Shown here in pieces: positions 1 through 11,725 of a stretch of DNA of 64,000 nucleotides. Below the pieces are notes generated by a model. That model ran no database searches. It was given only the letters and a program-made list of their open reading frames with translations, and was not told the origin of the DNA. Numbering within the stretch: the first letter of the stretch is position 1; every line of letters begins with the position of its first letter. Both the position numbers and the translations under genes were made by a program. The stretch is taken from the NCBI RefSeq assembly GCF_001619985.1, contig NW_017264207.1, positions 315,294-379,293 of the forward strand, in the 5' to 3' direction. The DNA is from Xylona heveae TC161 (taxonomy: Eukaryota > Ascomycota > Xylonomycetes > Xylonales > Xylonaceae).

Positions 1-527
1 GGCTATTCTTGTGCGTGCGTGTATACGGAGTAGAGAAGGGTTCACACGCCCACTCTGTCCAGCACATCTCCCCCTTCCCCTCCCCTCCTTCATCCATAGA
101 TGAGAGAAGCTGTATGGTCGCTTGATCGACTTAGCTGAAACTTTCTTGATTTTCCTGTTCTGAACAGCAGCTCCGCTACTTCATCCATCTGACAATCCGA
201 ACACGAGCCATTCCTTCCTCCGAACGCTACAACTGCTGTTTGCTCTCCTCATCGACAAGGGAGGACAACATCCCTTTCCACTTGCTGTGGTGGCCAACCT
301 TTTCCATCTCGGTTCTAATCTCTTTGGCTCTCATCGCCGGTCAAGATTTGAACCGATCCTCTTTCCACTTAGCTAAACCTCGCGAGATCACAGGATCCGA
401 GGGACCGGCTAGACGGACGAACACTTGTTTCTCTTAGAATTTGTTTGACATAACCTCTTCTGCGGGCTTCCAATAGCTTAGTTGCATTGTTTTTAAAACA
501 TCGCATCCAGAGGTACCATCGTGGAAG
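1..527. other. Upstream region and leader of the chitin synthase gene
   Basis: No coding region is supported here. A strong pyrimidine tract lies at about 66-96, and smaller CT-rich stretches follow. These are typical of core promoters and leaders of highly expressed genes in filamentous fungi. The transcript start cannot be placed from sequence alone. Confidence 0.5.
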
Positions 528-3500
528 ATGGCGTACCATGGCCCCGGTGGCCATATGGGGGATGAGCACCAGCTTCAAGATCTGCACAGTGGCACGGTAA
601 GCTTTCTATCTTCCCCTTCTCAAAGCCTACCTTCTTTTTTGGTCCCCAAGCTTTGGTCACGGCAGCGAGCTGATCCAACTTCCCCCAGGAATATCATCTA
701 CCTCCCCGACAGAATGAACCTTCAGACGACGAGGCGGAGGCTTCTCTCCTGCACCAAACCCACGGTACTCCATTTGATGACCCGCACGCTCCAACCCTGG
801 GTCACGCACACTCCCCATACAACTTGACCGAAACATATGCCTCCAACGCGGCGCCCTTGGGCTCATATGCGGAACCCTACGGTGCAGCTCCTTCATCGTT
901 CTCAGGCGCGACACTTGAAGATCCCACCGCCATGTTTGGCGTCCCAGACAGAGGACCTTCCCCATATGAACGCAGCGAAACGGGCTCAACCGAAGCGTGG
1001 CGGGAACGGCAGGCTCCTGCCGACGGGCTTCGTCGTTATGCAACCCGTAAAGTGAAGTTGGTCCAGGGCTCAGTTTTGAGCGTTGACTATCCTGTTCCGA
1101 GTGCCATTCAGAATGCGGTCGAGCCCAAGTATCGCAATGATCTTGAAGGGGGGACCGAAGAGTTCACCCACATGAGATGTATGCTACTAGCGATTAAGAG
1201 CGGCCGAGTAGACCTGGGTAATTGCTAACTGCTATGACAGATACCGCCGCGACCTGCGATCCCGATGACTTCACCTTGAAGAACGGTTACAATCTCCGGC
1301 CAGCCATGTACAACCGACACACCGAACTTCTCATTGCCATTACCTACTACAATGAAGATAAGGTGTTGACGGCCCGCACTCTGCATGGTGTCATGCAAAA
1401 CATTCGTGACATTGTAAACCTCAAACGGTCGGAGTTCTGGAACAAGGGTGGACCGGCCTGGCAAAAAATTGTTGTGTGTTTGGTCTTTGACGGAATCGAT
1501 CCTTGCGACAAGGATACGCTCGATGTCCTCGCCACCGTTGGCGTCTATCAGGATGGCGTCATGAAAAGGGATGTCGACGGTAAAGAGACTGTGGCCCATA
1601 TTGTACGTTTTCCAGAGATTTAGGCTCCGTGAACGATGGCCGAGCAGGGGAATAGCTAACGGCAATAAATAGTTTGAGTACACGACGCAGCTCTCCGTCA
1701 CCCCCTCACAGCAGCTCATCCGTCCGCGTGCCGATGCCCCGAACAACCTGCCGCCGGTGCAGATGATGTTCTGTCTGAAGCAGAAGAACAACAAGAAGAT
1801 TAACTCGCACCGTTGGTTGTTCAACGCCTTTGGTCGAATCCTCAACCCCGAAGTCTGCATTCTGCTTGATGCCGGAACTAAGCCGGGCTCAAAATCGTTG
1901 CTGGCTCTCTGGGAGGCCTTTTATAATGACAAAGATTTGGGCGGTGCTTGTGGTGAGATCCATGCCATGTTGGGCAAGGGCTGGAAACACCTGGTCAACC
2001 CTCTGGTCGCCGCACAAAACTTTGAGTACAAGATAAGCAATATCCTTGATAAACCGCTCGAAAGCTCCTTTGGATACGTTAGTGTGCTTCCCGGTGCATT
2101 CTCAGCTTATCGGTTCCGAGCCATTATGGGCCGTCCTCTGGAACAGTATTTCCACGGTGATCATACTCTTTCCAAGCGACTTGGAAAGAAGGGTATTGAG
2201 GGCATGAACATTTTCAAGAAGAACATGTTCTTGGCCGAGGATCGTATTCTGTGTTTCGAGCTGGTTGCCAAGGCAGGATCCAAATGGCATCTTACCTATG
2301 TCAAAGCGTCCAAGGCCGAAACCGATGTTCCTGAAGGTGCACCCGAATTCATCAGCCAGCGTCGTCGGTGGCTGAACGGTTCATTTGCGGCCAGTATTTA
2401 TTCCGTCATGCACTTTGGACGCATGTACAAGAGCGGGCACAATATCATCCGCATGTTTTTCTTTCACCTTCAGCTTCTTTACAACATTGCTACTGTCATC
2501 ATGGCTTGGTTCACTCTCGGTAGGACCTCCCCTCTTTTTATTTATTTATTTTCCTCCTTTGCAACATCCTCAGGCTAACCTGTCAACTCATCTAGCTTCT
2601 TTCTGGTTGACAACCTCTGTCATCATGAACCTCGTCGGCACTCCTTCAGATCAAAATAAACACACTGGTTTCCCCTTCGGTGCAGATGCTTCACCAAAGG
2701 TCAACATCGTTTTGCAATACCTCTATCTCGCCTTCCTACTACTGCAATTCATCCTTGCTTTGGGTAATCGGCCAAAAGGGTATGTCCAGCCTCCTATACG
2801 AATATGATATTATTCTCCCTTTAATTGTGACACAAAAATAGCTGACCTGAGAACAACAGATCCAAATGGACGTATATCACCTCCTTTGTCATCTTTGGCC
2901 TGATTCAGGCATATTTGATCGTTTTGACCATGTACTTGGTCGTTCGAGCGTTCACCAGTCCATACACGGAGAAGCTCAACGACTCTTCTGCCGAGGCCTT
3001 TGCCAAGTCATTCTTCTCCTCTGCGAGCGCTGGTATCATCATTATTGCCATTGCCGCCACATTTGGTCTCTACTTTGTCGCTTCCTTTATGTACCTCGAC
3101 CCTTGGCACATGTTTACTTCGTTCCCGCAGTATCTGCTCACCATGTCATCCTACGTCAACATTCTCAACGTATACGCCTACAGCAATTGGCACGACGTAT
3201 CGTGGGGTACCAAGGGTTCGGACAAGGCTGACGCTCTTCCGTCTGCGCAAACTACCAAGGCTGCCGATGGCAAAGTTGCTGTCATTGAAGAGCCTGACAA
3301 ACCGCAAGCCGATATCGACAGCCAGTTTGAGATTACGGTCAAGCGTGCCTTGGAACCGTACATCCCTCCCAAGGTGGACGAGAGGAAGACCCTGGAAGAT
3401 TCATACAAGAGTTTCCGGACCAAGCTGGTAGCTGCCTGGATCTTTTCCAACGCTTTGCTCTCTGTTGCCGTCACCAGTGATAATTTCACGCAATTGGGAT

Positions 3501-3716
3501 TCACAGTATGTTCAGCCTTGTAATAGCCCTACCAACACGTTGCGACTTGCTGACACAATTTTTTCTTCTTTTTTACAGAAACAAAGCACGGCACGAACGC
3601 AGTACTTCTTCCGCATTCTCTTGTGGACGACTGCAGTCTTGTCGCTAATTCGCTTCCTCGGTTGCTGCTGGTTCCTTGGCCGGTCCGGTATCAAGTGCTG
3701 CTTTGCTCGGCGTTAG
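528..3716 (+). CDS. chsB: Class III chitin synthase
   Basis: Plasma-membrane glycosyltransferase that polymerises UDP-GlcNAc into chitin for the hyphal wall. Seven exons: 528-596, 689-1178, 1241-1602, 1673-2519, 2596-2779, 2860-3505 and 3579-3716. They join to 911 aa, the usual length for class III. The N-terminus ([14 protein letters not shown]) and the segment [20 protein letters not shown] are typical of the Neurospora chs-1/Aspergillus chsB type. The catalytic core has the donor-site region, an EDR motif in MFLAEDRIL, and the diagnostic QRRRW at residues 536-540. Several transmembrane segments follow, and the protein ends [15 protein letters not shown]. Introns are 62-92 nt, and one carries a clear GCTAAC branch site. 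Class III enzymes are specific to filamentous fungi and act in tip growth. The splice sites are read from the sequence; the class comes from remembered family sequences. Confidence 0.96.
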
Positions 3717-5670
3717 ACGATTTCCAGTGTGTGAATTGAATGCGATTATCTAGTGCGATGCCAACATTTAAGTGTATTTGGATTCCCTCGACATAGAGAT
3801 TAAATAGTTCGACAAGGGTTTCTTTCTTCTTATTTTCGTTTTTCTCGGCTTGCGATATTGGTTGTAAACGAGCCACGGATAATCAGCGTTTTTCCCATGT
3901 CTTTCTTTTTATCAGGCATCTGTTCTGGCAAATGGCGCGCAGCTCTTGAATTTACCAAAATTTTTTGTTTTTGCTGGATCCTTTACTGCAGACGAAATGA
4001 GCTATAAGTTAACTTTTACTCTTTTATGTGCTGCTCTACATGCTCGATACTTTGGGTCTGATGCGAATTTACGTTGAAATCGTCCAAGGTTTGTTTCCCA
4101 GTGTGGGGATGAACAGGGAATTAGTCCGTAATGTACAAGGTTTGGAGGGTTTGTGGAAGAAGCATGGGAGGTGGTAATCCCAGAAGGCCCAAAGAGGAAG
4201 GAGCGAGTAAGGTTCTCGGTCGGAAGAAGCCGCCCCCGGAGGACCCTGAGCCGACGAAGGTGAAAAGAGCGAGAGGGGAGGGGCAACTGGGGGGCGTTTT
4301 GGGGGAGGAATCAGTTAACAGCAGCTTGCTCGTTGGTTAGTAGTGTTAGTGCAACGAGACATTCAGTTGAGCGGTGAAGATGGTTGTTACACCAGAGCTT
4401 GACACCGGAAACTTTTCATGGCGGCAAGAATTGACATGTTATTATCGCTGGTCTTTTAGCACCCAAAGCAATTTGCATAATTAACATATAATCTCTGCAC
4501 TTGCCATCGAGTAGTTCCCCAGGCAGAACACTATATTTTATTGTTCTACGGCAGTTTCCCCTGATAAGCAAGTCTCGACCAGATGCCCTTGCCACTATCT
4601 CTCTCTGGCGGCTTGCAATCCTAACGACTACCTAAGGTAAGTAAACTAAAAACATACAACCCCCGTAGGCACGCAACTCTCCTCTCGCTCTTTCTATCTT
4701 GCCTGTTGCTCTCGTAAGCGAAACAAACGGTCTTTTAGCACGCAAATGCCAAAAACCCCAGTCGATACTTGACAGTTGCCGATCGGCCAGCATCATCAAA
4801 TGTATTGACTCGTGTTTCAATTTGCCATTTTTCTTTTCTCCATCCAGTTTTTGCTACAATTATCCTGCTCAACGTTCGACTACCAATCGAGCTTTAACTT
4901 CCCGCTTCGGTGCAGCGTGGTGTATCCGCACGGGAGCTTTTCCAACAGCGGAAGTGGGCAATTCCTCCTCCCCCAAGCTACTCCCACTTGAAACTCGACT
5001 ACCTCATTTCGGATGCAGGAACGAACCTTTTGACCATTGTCTAGCCGACGAGAAATATTCACATTGTGAAATTTGAGAGCATCTATTGAAACGCAAAACC
5101 CAACATTGCATCCCGTTCTGACGCCGAATTGTATAGCCGGACTGCTAGCCTGTACCGCAAAAGTTACAGGCGAGCAACCAGCGGTGCTGAAGGGACAAGC
5201 TTCAACGTTTCCTGCAGATCGATGCGTCGCTCTCGAACCGGCTTGGGATTCTGTATAGCTGTAGGATGATATTGGGAGTTTCTGTTGTCGACCCGGTCCT
5301 GCAAACTTTCAAAATTAGCTAGCCCCTAGCCAACCGTCGAATTGTCGGGCCACCGAGAATCACCACCCAAAGACGGCCCTCGAAAGCGCAGTGGATAACG
5401 GCCGGCGGCGTACAATTGGAAAGAATCGAATGGTTGGGTTGTTCGACCTGTGGCGGAGTGTGTTGGGCTTCAAACGCTATCCCGGTTTCTTTACCCTCTA
5501 AATAGGGAGACAGAGAAAGAGCCAATCGTGAGCTTATCCGCGAATTGGACGGCTAGTGATTCGTCGAGCAATCGTTCGAGCCTGAACGTTGCTCATCCTC
5601 TCCCATCTCTCGTTGCCTACAGCAAAAGAGCCCATCGCAGCCTTGTGCTGGGCCAAGTGGGTGGCCTGAG
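3717..5670. other. Intergenic: chitin synthase 3' end and BUD2-like gene promoter/leader
   Basis: Nearly 2 kb with no supported gene. The open frames are short, in mixed phases and lack domain-like sequence. The last kilobase, with short pyrimidine runs, is probably promoter and a long leader for the gene at 5671. Confidence 0.4.
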
Positions 5671-8600
5671 ATGGGTGTGATGGATCGTCAGTCGCGAAGC
5701 AGAGTGAAGCATGCTACCGATGTGACAGACCGACCACAATTAGGCCGTGCCACTAAAAGCTCATCTTCCATGGACAATCATTCCTATTCGAATCACGGCC
5801 AGACTTTTCGAGATGTGGAGTTTCGAACAGGTACACCAGAGTCCATACCTGAAACCAGTGGGGTCTATAATTTTAAACAACCAGCTTCTTCGCCGACATC
5901 TCCTCGAACTGCTCGTACCCAAAGTCCAAAGAACAGATCCTCCGACTCACTAACACAATCCTTTCTGAAATCGGCTCGCCTTCCGGGCACAAAACCTTCT
6001 GATCGCCGGCCTCGCACAAGAACGCTGGAAAACACCCGTGAGCGATCACCAACGCTTCTCTTGCCGCGCACTCGCCCCCGAATCGGATCTGTGAACTCGG
6101 CCAGCTCATCCACGCACCGCCACGTGTTGGAAGAGAGAGTCGCTTCCCTGAACATTGGATCTGCAGTTACCTCGCCCTTGCTGGAACCTCATGTCGCTGA
6201 CCCCATCCGGCATCGCCATTTCAGAGGCTCGCCTCGACTGGTGACCCCAGTCATGGGCTCTTCAACCCAGGACGCATCTCTGCCATCGCCTGTATTTACC
6301 TCAAACGCGAACAGGATATTTCAGTTGATGAAGGCAAATCGTGGCGTGGTGCATGGCACGGTGGGGTTCAGATCCAATAGGACGGGCTCCTGGGCCTGGG
6401 GCTACTGTTACATTAATGAGGAAACTGGTAGCCTCATTCATAGCGCACGGAAGGATGCAGGGAACGTGATACTCGTTCCTGATCTTCGCGGTTGCCAGGT
6501 TAAGAGCTCCTTTGATCACGAACGCCAAACTACATGTCTTGATATCGTATCTTACTCCCACGGTGTCAACGTACAATTGCGCATTGATGACCCTGAGGAA
6601 TTCGACAATTGGTTGGCCGGGCTGCTATGCTGGCTGCCAGTGGGCTCAAAGGGTGTACAGTGCAAGATGACCAAAGTTCCATCGCCGAGCCTTGAAAATA
6701 GTCGCCGGAGCTCAAGTGCGTCTCTCGTCAAGAATGCAGCGATCATCAAGGTGGGAAAGATGATGTTTTGGGAAAGCTTTGGCCAAGCAAAGTTTCCTTA
6801 CACACCATCAGCCGCGAGAAGTCCTTCAATCTATGGTCATTTGGGACGTAAATCTGGCACCTGGAAGAAAGTCTCTTGTATTTTGCAAGAAAATGGCGAG
6901 CTCAAGCTTTATTCAGACTTTGAAATGTCTCTCATTTCCTCGGTACAGCTCCCCCAAATCTCGAGATGTGCGATACGGCACCTCAATCCGTCAGTCCTTG
7001 GAGAAGAGTTCTGCATTGCCATCTATCCACGATATACTTCGACTTCAACCTCGCTATCCCTGGTACGGCCTGTTTACCTGGCACTGGAGAACCGCATATT
7101 ATTCGAGGCGTGGTATGTTTTGCTCAGAGCATTCACCATTCCTGAGCTCTATGGCCCAGATCAAATAACACCGGATGAAGAGGCAAGTAGCAGAGAAGCG
7201 AGAGCGGCTGCATCCACAGGGTCCAGGGCCGATTTATTTCGCATTGAACGTTCGATATCACTATGTATTATCGAGGCGAAGCTGCATCAGCCTAAAAACC
7301 AGGTTCCGGGTGGAAGAAAGAATAATCAATCGGAAGGTGGATCTGCTCCAGCAAATTACTTTGCGGAGGTCATCTTGGATGACGAGATGGCGGCAAAGAC
7401 ATCGTCCAAAACCAGCAAAGAGAATCCGTTTTGGCGAGAAGAGTTTGTCTTTGACGAGGTGCCAGCTTCTTCATCATGTGTTTCCGTGGTATTAAAAAAA
7501 AGTCCTGCATATGATCCTCAGGAGACAAATGGAGGGAAGCCTTCTCCTTTTGCGAATGAAGACTTTGACTTTTTTGATTTCCCTGGCTATCTCGGCGGTC
7601 ATACTACCGACGTCGTCTGCGGAAAAGTAAATGTCTATCTTGATGAATTTGACCGACGAAAGCAGACGGAGAAGTGGTGCTCGGTCATTGATCATGCTGG
7701 AGAGACTATTGGGCAGATGCTGATCAGAGTCAAAACCGAGGAGTTGGTGATTCTCATGGCGAAAGAATACCAGCCCATGTCGGAAATCTTGCACCGATTT
7801 TCCAATGGTCTTACCCAGGAGATGGCTCGGGCGATACAGCCTGAACTTCGATCTCTCTCCGAGATTCTAGTTGACATCTTTCAGGTGTCTGGACAAGTTA
7901 CAGACTGGTTGATGCGATTGGCAGAAGACGAGATTGATGGCATTGATCGGGATACACCACATCGATTTCGATTCAGCAGACGATTAGGCTCGAATGAGAC
8001 GTTTGATTCCAATATCGATCGAGAGATGATGTTGCGGGATCTAGGGCGGAATGCTACAATTGAGGCGAACCTTCTCTTTCGAGGCAATTCCCTGTTTACA
8101 AAGGCTCTAGACCACCACATGAGGCGCGTCGGGAAGGAGTACTTGGAAGACACGCTGCGTGGGAAACTTCGAGAGATTGAGACGAGTGAGCTCGACTGCG
8201 AAGTTGATCCAAATCGATTAGAGTCAAAGCACGATCTGGAGAAGAATTGGCGGAACCTAATAGGCTTTACCAAGGCTATATGGGATAGTATTGCAAATTC
8301 CGCATCAAGCTGTCCCGCAGAGCTGCGGATGATTCTACGACACATTCGTGCGTGCGCGGAAGATCGTTTTGGCGGGTTTCAGCGGTCGGTTCTCTATAGC
8401 AGCGTGTCTGGCTTTTTGTTCTTGCGGTTCTTTTGTCCAGCGGTGCTCAACCCCAAATTATTTGGGCTCTTGGATGGTAAGCAACAAGCTCGAGTTATTT
8501 CCCAGTTTTGATCTTCCCGATCCGTGAAAGCTAATATTTTGCTAGAACATCCCCGACCCAAGGCTCAGAGAGCACTGACCCTCATTGCCAAATCGCTTCA

Positions 8601-10044
8601 AGGTCTCGCAAACATGCGAGCATTTGGCACAAAGGAGACTTGGATGGAACCCATGAATAGCTTCCTCACTTCAAACAGACAAGCCTTCAAGGACTTTATC
8701 GACGCCATTTGCTACGTTTCATTTGATCCTCGATCATCTTCTGCCGCTGTAACGCCATCTTATAGTACCCCTATTACCATTATTTCCCGACTTCCTCAAA
8801 CCTCCCGCGAGGGGACGCTTTCACTACCGTACCTCATTGACCAGTCACGCACATTTGCAGCATTAGTCACCCTGTGGCTCGATGCTACTTTTACCTCTTC
8901 TTCATCCTCGAATTCTACATTTTCGCCATCTTCGTCCGCCACATCAAGTAGTACGCTTGTCGCAACAGGAATAGCCGAAGACGGCGAGCAAGACCCGTCC
9001 GATCCACAACAGTCGCAACCTTCCAATGCACCACGCTTTGCAAGCCCAAATCTGGAAGCTTTCCACAATATTTGCGTTAAACTTGATCAGCACAAGAAAG
9101 ACGTGCTCGCCAAAGCCGAGCAGATTGACCGTCCCGACAGTCGATTGTCGTTGAAGTGGGAAGAGTTCCTTGGCCAACTCGAAGAAGCTGCATCAGCACC
9201 TTCATCCATTTCCGCATCTCGCGCTTCATCCGTTGCCGCTGGTGCCAATGGCATTGGTTATGGAATTGCATCGCCAGGTCCAGGATATACTTCGGCTGGA
9301 GGCGACAATAATACCTCCTCTTCCTCTTCTAACAACAACAATGCTCCCTCGCATAACCTAAGCAACTTGCTCCACCGGTTCCGAGATAAACGCAGCGGTA
9401 TGGTTGTCGTTGACGACGACGGCTGGGCTCTCGATCCCTGCGCGCTCGCGCGCTGCCAAAGCTACAGCCAAGGCGGCCACGGACAAGCTCATCTCCAGCA
9501 CGCAGGATCATTTTCCTCCGATCCCTATGGTACCGCTACTGCTGCTGCCGTTGCTGCCGCTAGCGGTGCCCGTCTCAGCCAAGAATCTTATCGCGACCGC
9601 TCCTCGTCATCGTCCATATCCGGTGTCAGCGCCGCAGCACATCAACGAGACGCAATATATGCACACGGCACAGGTGTCGCCGCCGGAGGAGGAGGAGTAG
9701 GAGTAGGAGGAGTCTACCGCAGTGCAAGTGCCAGAGAAGCAACCGGTATCGCAGTCAGCCATTATGATACTCCTAGTGCCGGAGACGCAGGCGGTATTGC
9801 TTCCTCGGCGCCTCCCACCACCACCACAACGACGACGACGGGATCCTCGGGAATGTTTCCCACGCCTCATTCGAATTCGTCGACTTCAATGTCCACCATG
9901 ACCTCGAGTTCGTCGAGTAAGCCGGGAAAACTAAGTGGATTGGTCGGTGGATTCAGAAGAAAACATCGCGATAGAGAGCGGGATCACACTCATCACGCTC
10001 ATCAGTCTCATACTCATGGTCATACCCATGCTCATGCGCATTGA
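5671..10044 (+). CDS. BUD2: RasGAP of the BUD2/CLA2 type (PH-PH-C2-RasGAP)
   Basis: Predicted GTPase-activating protein for a Rap/Rsr1-like Ras GTPase in polarity control. Exons 5671-8476 and 8546-10044 give 1434 aa; the 69-nt intron splits Asp-Glu in GLLD/EHPRPK inside the GAP domain. A Ser-rich disordered N-terminus (1-210) is followed by two PH-like regions (about 214-325 and 360-493), a C2-like region (about 523-670) and the RasGAP domain (about 790-1000). The arginine finger is R804 in LFRGNS, and the FLR-type arginine is R919 in FLFLRFFCPAVLNP. The C-terminal 400 residues are low complexity and end in a His-rich tail (THHAHQSHTHGHTHAHAH). A second Met three codons downstream is possible. 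BUD2 is the best match by layout; another fungal RasGAP family member is less likely. Confidence 0.85.
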
Positions 10045-10760
10045 CGTTCACATGAACCCCGGGAAATGCCCTGTTTTTTCCTTGGTCGACTCGACGTCCT
10101 TGACCGATTATTGATATCATTCTTGTTCTTTTTTCTTCTTCTTTTTCTTTTTTTTCCACATCTTCATTTTTTCCACATATATATTTATATATATATTCCA
10201 TCTCCCATGTTATATATCCCCATGTTTATTTTTATCGTTTATATCATATATATTCTAAACTTTACATTCCGATTGACTTGTCACACACTTTATATTATAT
10301 TATATATACCACATGTCGCATGTCATATATCATATATCATAGTATTTACAATATACTACTTGACCTTACCTAGGTAGTTAGCTACCTAAATACTTACATT
10401 ACGTTATAGCTTCCATGGTGCTATGTCTATCACATATATATATGTCCTAGCTATGTTATGTATGTCTGGATATCTGGATATCTGAATATCGGGATTCCCA
10501 AGATTTGCTCTGAAGATTTTCTCTGGAGATATGTATATTCGAGGAGCGGCACTAGTTCAGTCACAACGTTACTTATTTTCCAACTTAAGAATTTTATTTT
10601 CTCAAACAAGTTGAACGGGCGATTCCTGGGCGCTGGCCGCTGGCCGCAGGGAGCTTCTAGTCCGGCGATCGGATGGTCCCTATTGAGAGGTTAGTCTGAA
10701 GGGTTAGTCTGGACTCTTAGCATTCTCCACGGCCTCGCCGGGGAAGCTTGTTTTCATAAC

Positions 10761-10830
10761 ATAGTAGTCATAGCATAGTAGTCATAGCATAGTAGTCATA
10801 GCATAGTAGTCATAGCATAGTAGTCATAGC
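10761..10830. repeat. Tandem repeat, five perfect copies of a 14-bp unit
   Basis: Five identical copies of ATAGTAGTCATAGC lie head to tail. Perfect identity suggests recent expansion or continuing homogenisation. It sits between convergent genes and has no evident coding role. Confidence 0.95.
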
Positions 10831-11001
10831 ACGGTGATGTTGAAAGAATTGAGATTCCGGGGCCATCTTGACTCCTTATATAATTGAGCTGCATGCAAGG
10901 GCTTCATTACCTATGCAAGGGTCAATTAATTGATGCAAGGCCCTCTCTTTGTTTCATGCTATGTTTCACTTGGAGGTGGACTTTGAACTATTTTGTATAT
11001 T

Positions 11002-11112
11002 AAGGGTATAGGGTATAGGGTTACTGGTATGGTATGGTACGTATGGTATGGTACGTATGGTATGGTATGGTATGGTACGTATGGTATGGTATGTATAGTA
11101 TAGATAGTATAA
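11002..11112. repeat. GGTAT/GGTAC/TATAGGG-type degenerate simple repeat
   Basis: The stretch opens with AAGGGTATAGGGTATAGGGTTA (about 11002-11022, partly telomere-like) and runs into imperfect GGTATGGTAC and GTATGGTATG units up to about 11112. It is a minisatellite-like array in non-coding DNA. Confidence 0.85.
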
Positions 11113-11725
11113 GAATTAAAATTCAGTCCGTTGAAGCTTTGCTTCTCCCTCCTTCCCTCCCTAAATTTGACTAACATAAAGATGATTTTTACAATAAACC
11201 TATGTATTCTATGTTGGAAATGTATCAACCCCGAAGCATATAGCATGAAAATTGAGCTAGATAGGTTAAAATATAGATTCTTAACCACAATTCTTAACTA
11301 CAATACTAAAAGCTTTAACTGTAATTTAGTGAGTTTCATTCTTCAGCTCTGGAGGGATGGCAGACTACCACCTGTATCAAACCTCAGGGGTTTTGGATTT
11401 TGGGTCCCCGCACCCAAAGGGGGGGGGGGAAGGAGGGTAGCCACAGGGGACTGTTTCATGACATGATGCATGCATCCAGGCCTACTTTCATAATTTACAC
11501 CTTGCAGCAGGCTACAGAACCCTCGCATAGAAGTGGTGATGCCTTGCAGAGAGGCATATATCATCGACCGATCAGGCAATGTCCACCTCTAGCGCGGTTC
11601 AAAGTATTTTTTATTATTGTTAATTCATTTAATTCTTCTATAACGGCTTGGATAGAAACCGAGAAGCAAAGGCAAGATACGATGCGCATATACTGCGAGT
11701 TGAATAAAAAAAAAAAAGAAAGAAA

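Larger units (their letters stand above)
10045..11725. other. AT-rich convergent spacer with several simple repeats
   Basis: This is the joint 3' region of the RasGAP gene (+) and the dipeptidase gene (-). It is AT-rich and holds poly-T/C runs, TATATA stretches near 10160-10450, a 14-bp tandem repeat, ATGCAAGG motifs (about 10892-10945), a GGTAT-type repeat and an 11-nt G run near 11419. No gene is supported. Confidence 0.6.

Noticed and set aside
4131-4340. Open frame between chitin synthase and the RasGAP gene
   Set aside because: Lys/Arg/Gly-rich from local GA/GG bias, no start context and no family resemblance.
11002-11022. Interstitial telomere
   Set aside because: Units read GGGTATA, not TTAGGG arrays, and merge into a GGTAT microsatellite; flanked by ordinary housekeeping genes.
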